Source: Ecdyonurus torrentis
Taxonomy: Eukaryota > Arthropoda > Insecta > Ephemeroptera > Heptageniidae
Reading direction: 5' to 3'
Assembly (NCBI GenBank): GCA_949318235.1
Contig: OX439134.1
Span: 31,244,749-31,308,748 of the forward strand
Length of the DNA stretch: 64,000 nt
Shown here piece by piece: positions 60,852-64,000 of the stretch. The stretch's first letter is position 1. Each line of letters starts with the position of its first letter. The position numbers and the translations under genes are program-made. Below the pieces are notes generated by a model. The model saw only the letters and a program-made list of their open reading frames with translations, was not told the DNA's origin and did no database searches.

Positions 60852-62771
60852 TATGTATAAAGGAAAGAAATACAATATATTTAATTAGATAGCTTTATAT
60901 ACTTCCTGAAAAGAAAGCTATATTAAAAATTACTTTAATACAGCAAAATACCAACTGAAGTTATATAATCAAAACTTATTAAGTTATTGTTATTTAAAAT
61001 ACACAGAAAAAATACAATAAAAACATTCAAAACAACAACAATTTTGTTTTTAATTGTATAACTTCATTGAATTATAAAATAAATGGTACATGTTCAAAGA
61101 TAGCTAATTTTAATCTATTAAATTAACAAGAAATGAGAAAAGAAAGAAAAAAACTTGATTTTGAGAACAATATAACACAAAATTGACTTGATGTAAACAT
61201 TTTTCAGCTGTATACTTTGGATTTTTTTTTTTACGTACTTTTTAAACAGATTTTATATAGATATTTAAAAAAAAATTATTTCAAGCATAAAATACTAGTA
61301 TTCAAACATTTACTTTTGTGTTCTTTCTTCCCCCTTTTCTTAATGTGATCACAGAATTTGTATTTCCAACAGAAACTAAAATTCATAGCACTCACCCCGA
61401 GGAGAAGAAAAAAAAAAGTTTAGAAAAAGTTTTTTTTTTCCTAAACTTCTTTTCAGAAAATGTAAATCTAATTTTAAAATTCACTCCACGAAAATTTTAA
61501 CTTTAAAAAGATTTTTTTTTCTATAATAGAAAAATAAAGAAACAGTGATTCAAAAACATAATAATACGCTAAAATATAACAAGCAAAACGTTACTTAATT
61601 ATAAACTTTATATTTTAAATAACATGGTAATTTTCCTTTATTTTTATTATTATTTATTGTTATTATTTTTGTAATTAAAAATTTACTATATTAATGCAAA
61701 AAATGTCTAATATGAACAAAAAAAAATATATACTTTTACATATTTTGATGTATGTCACACAGTCACATTAAAATCAGACATTATTTTTATCAAAATATCG
61801 AATAAACAACTATATGAAGTATACTTTAAAATATATTTCATTGAGATGGTGATTCTAACTTTTAGTGTTAGAGGGGAGATTTTTTCTTAACGTCTTTTAC
61901 AAATTTTGTAACTTGATTAAACGTAAATAAAAAAAATTTATACTATGGTTTCATCGATTAGAAAAAATAAGAAGTTTTAAAGGTTCAAAAATCCCCATTT
62001 TCTTCCTTTAAATGATGTAAATAAACAAATTTATTATACCAGTTTAAAATATCTTTCTAAATATTTAAGATTTTAAATTCTTACTCAACTGACAATAACA
62101 TTAGTTTTTTTTTTTTTTTTTTTTTTTTACCAAGTGCAAAATGATCTTGATTTAACTTTGATTTAGTCTTTGAACGAGGTTTAGCTAAACCGGGTTCAAT
62201 GGAGCACTTGCAATGAACGAACTATTTAAAATAAATTTAAAAATTCTTAATACATTTATTATGGAAGAATCTTTATATAATAATAAAGTTGCAACAGTCA
62301 AAAAACGTTCATTTGAAAGTGTTCAACTTATTGTACAAACATACGCGCCTATTATTGTAAGACATTGACATTTTTTTGGAAGTTGTGAGAAGTTAGCTGT
62401 TGCTATCAATGTTTATTGTTAATATATAATTGATGGTAACATTAAAAAAACAAAAACATGAACTTTAAATATTGAAAAATATTAAAAATATTACTTAAAT
62501 TAAACTTTTGTAGTTAAAAAGTACAATTGTAGTTCTGTTATATTAGTATAGTAATGTTTGGTTAACATAAACTGAATCATTGCAAGAACGAACATTTTCT
62601 CATTTTATATCAACACATTGAAAAACCGATAATGAAAGTTTAAATCCTTACAGTAATTGTTTTTCTTATTCTTCTTTAATTACGTCGCTCCTTTCTCTCT
62701 GCTATTAGTAATGTATATCTTTAAGTTTTAGTACAAGCCATGTTTTTGAATTTCAAAACCAAATAAAATGA

Positions 62772-62853
<82 letters not shown>

Positions 62854-62913
62854 TATTTGAATAAAAAAACAGGATTAAAATTTAAGAGTACAGAGAGAAA
62901 GAGAGAGAGATAG

Positions 62914-62944
<31 letters not shown>

Positions 62945-63724
62945 CTCAAGTTCACTTGAGAAAAAAGACAAGTTTCAAGTTATCTAGAAAATTTATCCAA
63001 TTACTTTTTTGTTAAGGATAAAAACGTAATTTCATTCAGTTTCTCTTTCTCTCTTATCAAAAATTCTATTAAAGAATATTTTATCTTACGTATATTTATT
63101 TAAATTCTTAAAAATTTAATGTATTTTTATATGAAAATGTGACTGATATAATTTTTAACAAAAAAAATGTTTTTCTTTAATTGTAGACTTATTTTTGTTA
63201 CAAAAAATATATAAATGTTTTTCATTAAGAAAATTTTCTTGAAGTCACTTTTATGATTAATAAGATATAAAAACTTATATAAAATAATTAATAAACATGT
63301 TTCTTGTGAATATTTGACGAACTTTTGATTGTATAACAATTCTATTGATGTTTTCACAATGTTGATTTCAACTGAATTGTTTTATATAGAGAGAAATACA
63401 ATTATTTAAGTAACACACAATATAGTTTGCTATGTTGAGAAAATCTCTAACAATAGAATTCACTATATTATATAAACATTCAATTATATTTTTGGAGCAC
63501 CGAGTAGTAAGTAAGTAGTCATTAAAATTGCCAAGATTATAAATTTTATGTATTTTATTTATACGTAACGTAATATTCATGTTGGTTGATATTTTTTAAA
63601 ACATAAGTTTACTTAAAATACTTAAAAATCATTTAAATACGGTTTATAAGAAATTGAGAAATTTTGACTTGATATTTTATTTACAAAGAAATCACTAAAA
63701 AAATATAATAATAATGAAAAAAAA
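60852..63724. other. AT-rich, no gene seen
   Basis: Long AT-rich stretch with (TA)n, GA/GATA repeats and T runs. Short frames on the minus strand near 63127-63580 have only AT-driven composition. Confidence 0.5.
62778..62850. repeat. (TA)n
   Basis: About 70 bp of TA, followed within 50 bp by a GA/GATA microsatellite. Confidence 0.93.
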
Positions 63725-63967
63725 GTGTGCATTAACTTTAGTTACGAATCCTAACTTATTTGAGATAACCACTTTTAAACACAATTTAAGTTGTTTTCAG
63801 TTATTTCAGGCTATTTTAAGCTAAATGAGCTATTGTTCTTAATTTGATAAAATTATTAAAATTAGTATTAAAATTATTATTATTATTAAAATTATTTTAG
63901 CTATTCATAATACCTCAAAAGTGTTTATCTCACATAAGTTAGGATTCGTAACTGAAGTAATGCACAC
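63725..63967. repeat. Family K foldback, second copy
   Basis: AGTTACGAATCCTAACTTAT and its inverse GTTAGGATTCGTAACTGAAG are the inverted ends. The body matches 39888-40112 (TTTTCAGTTATTTCAGGC). An A-run ends the window. Confidence 0.7.
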
Positions 63968-64000
63968 GTTTTTTGGGTTTAAAAAAAAAAAAAAAAAAAA

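Noticed and set aside
54867..64000. Search for thrombospondin type-1 and somatomedin-B exons of the SBSPON-like gene
   Set aside because: No minus-strand segment with the expected tryptophan/cysteine pattern and splice sites was found, so no exon is claimed.

Overview
The window is AT-rich eukaryotic, almost certainly animal, nuclear DNA. It is dominated by long homopolymer A/T tracts, (TA)n, (GA)n/(CT)n and compound microsatellites, and by many short inverted-repeat transposons. There are no prokaryotic operons, rRNA genes or CRISPR arrays. The animal assignment rests on one recognisable gene and on the types of transposon present. The species cannot be read from the sequence, although an invertebrate with a repeat-rich genome fits best.

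The one convincing protein-coding gene is on the minus strand. Its last two coding exons lie at 54866-54799 and 47080-46881, separated by a 7.7-kb intron. Both have consensus splice sites and they join in frame (codon G|GA). The product is an 88-residue, 8-cysteine C-terminal domain that resembles the C-terminus of RPE-spondin (SBSPON, somatomedin-B and thrombospondin type-1 domain protein). A poly(A) signal follows the stop codon. The earlier exons should lie above 54866 and were not found in the window. Two weaker exon candidates exist. One is a first exon at 34058-34006 (minus) with a TATA-like box and a GTAAGT donor. The other is a signal-peptide-like first exon present twice, head to head, in a near-perfect inverted duplication at 25284-25747.

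Most of the rest is layered mobile DNA. I distinguish these groups. (1) A roughly 310-bp TATAGGGTGTATGC family (A), at least eleven copies. (2) Two families framed by TTAA: the roughly 340-bp family D (nine copies) and the palindromic roughly 320-bp family E (three copies); their termini are alike. (3) Families B, C and O with CACGGAAAAA ends and TA flanks. (4) Family F (three copies). (5) A roughly 1.45-kb hAT-type non-autonomous element (three copies with 8-bp target duplications) and a 2.8-kb relative with different ends. (6) A Tc1/mariner-type miniature element. (7) Several foldback elements, the most striking at 60139-60845. Nested insertions give a relative order: F sits in C, D sits in F, hAT sits in A and C, and O sits in B.

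Layout: 1-5300 holds families A, C, E, F and B plus a GC-rich retroposon-like patch at 2790-3295. 5300-8640 is a C element split by two hAT copies. 8640-13000 is AT-rich with a tRNA-like remnant, a foldback, D and A. 13000-13670 is a (GA)n-(GGGACA)n-(GAGACA)n satellite. 14150-24000 holds L, A, M, D, E, F, C, N and the nested hAT. 24000-27000 is (TA)n-rich with the inverted exon duplication. 27000-35000 holds D, A, Tc1-like, F, (CT)n, B, L and D. 35087-37869 is the second hAT-like element. 38000-46800 is AT-rich with O, K, E, H, A and I. 46881-54866 is the gene and its intron, with a 293-bp (GAAT)n block. 55000-64000 is AT-rich with foldbacks, A/D, N/D and K.

The most unusual signal crosses families. 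The full CRE/ATF palindrome TGACGTCA occurs at least 25 times by eye, where under one would be expected from base composition. It lies inside at least six families that otherwise look unrelated.
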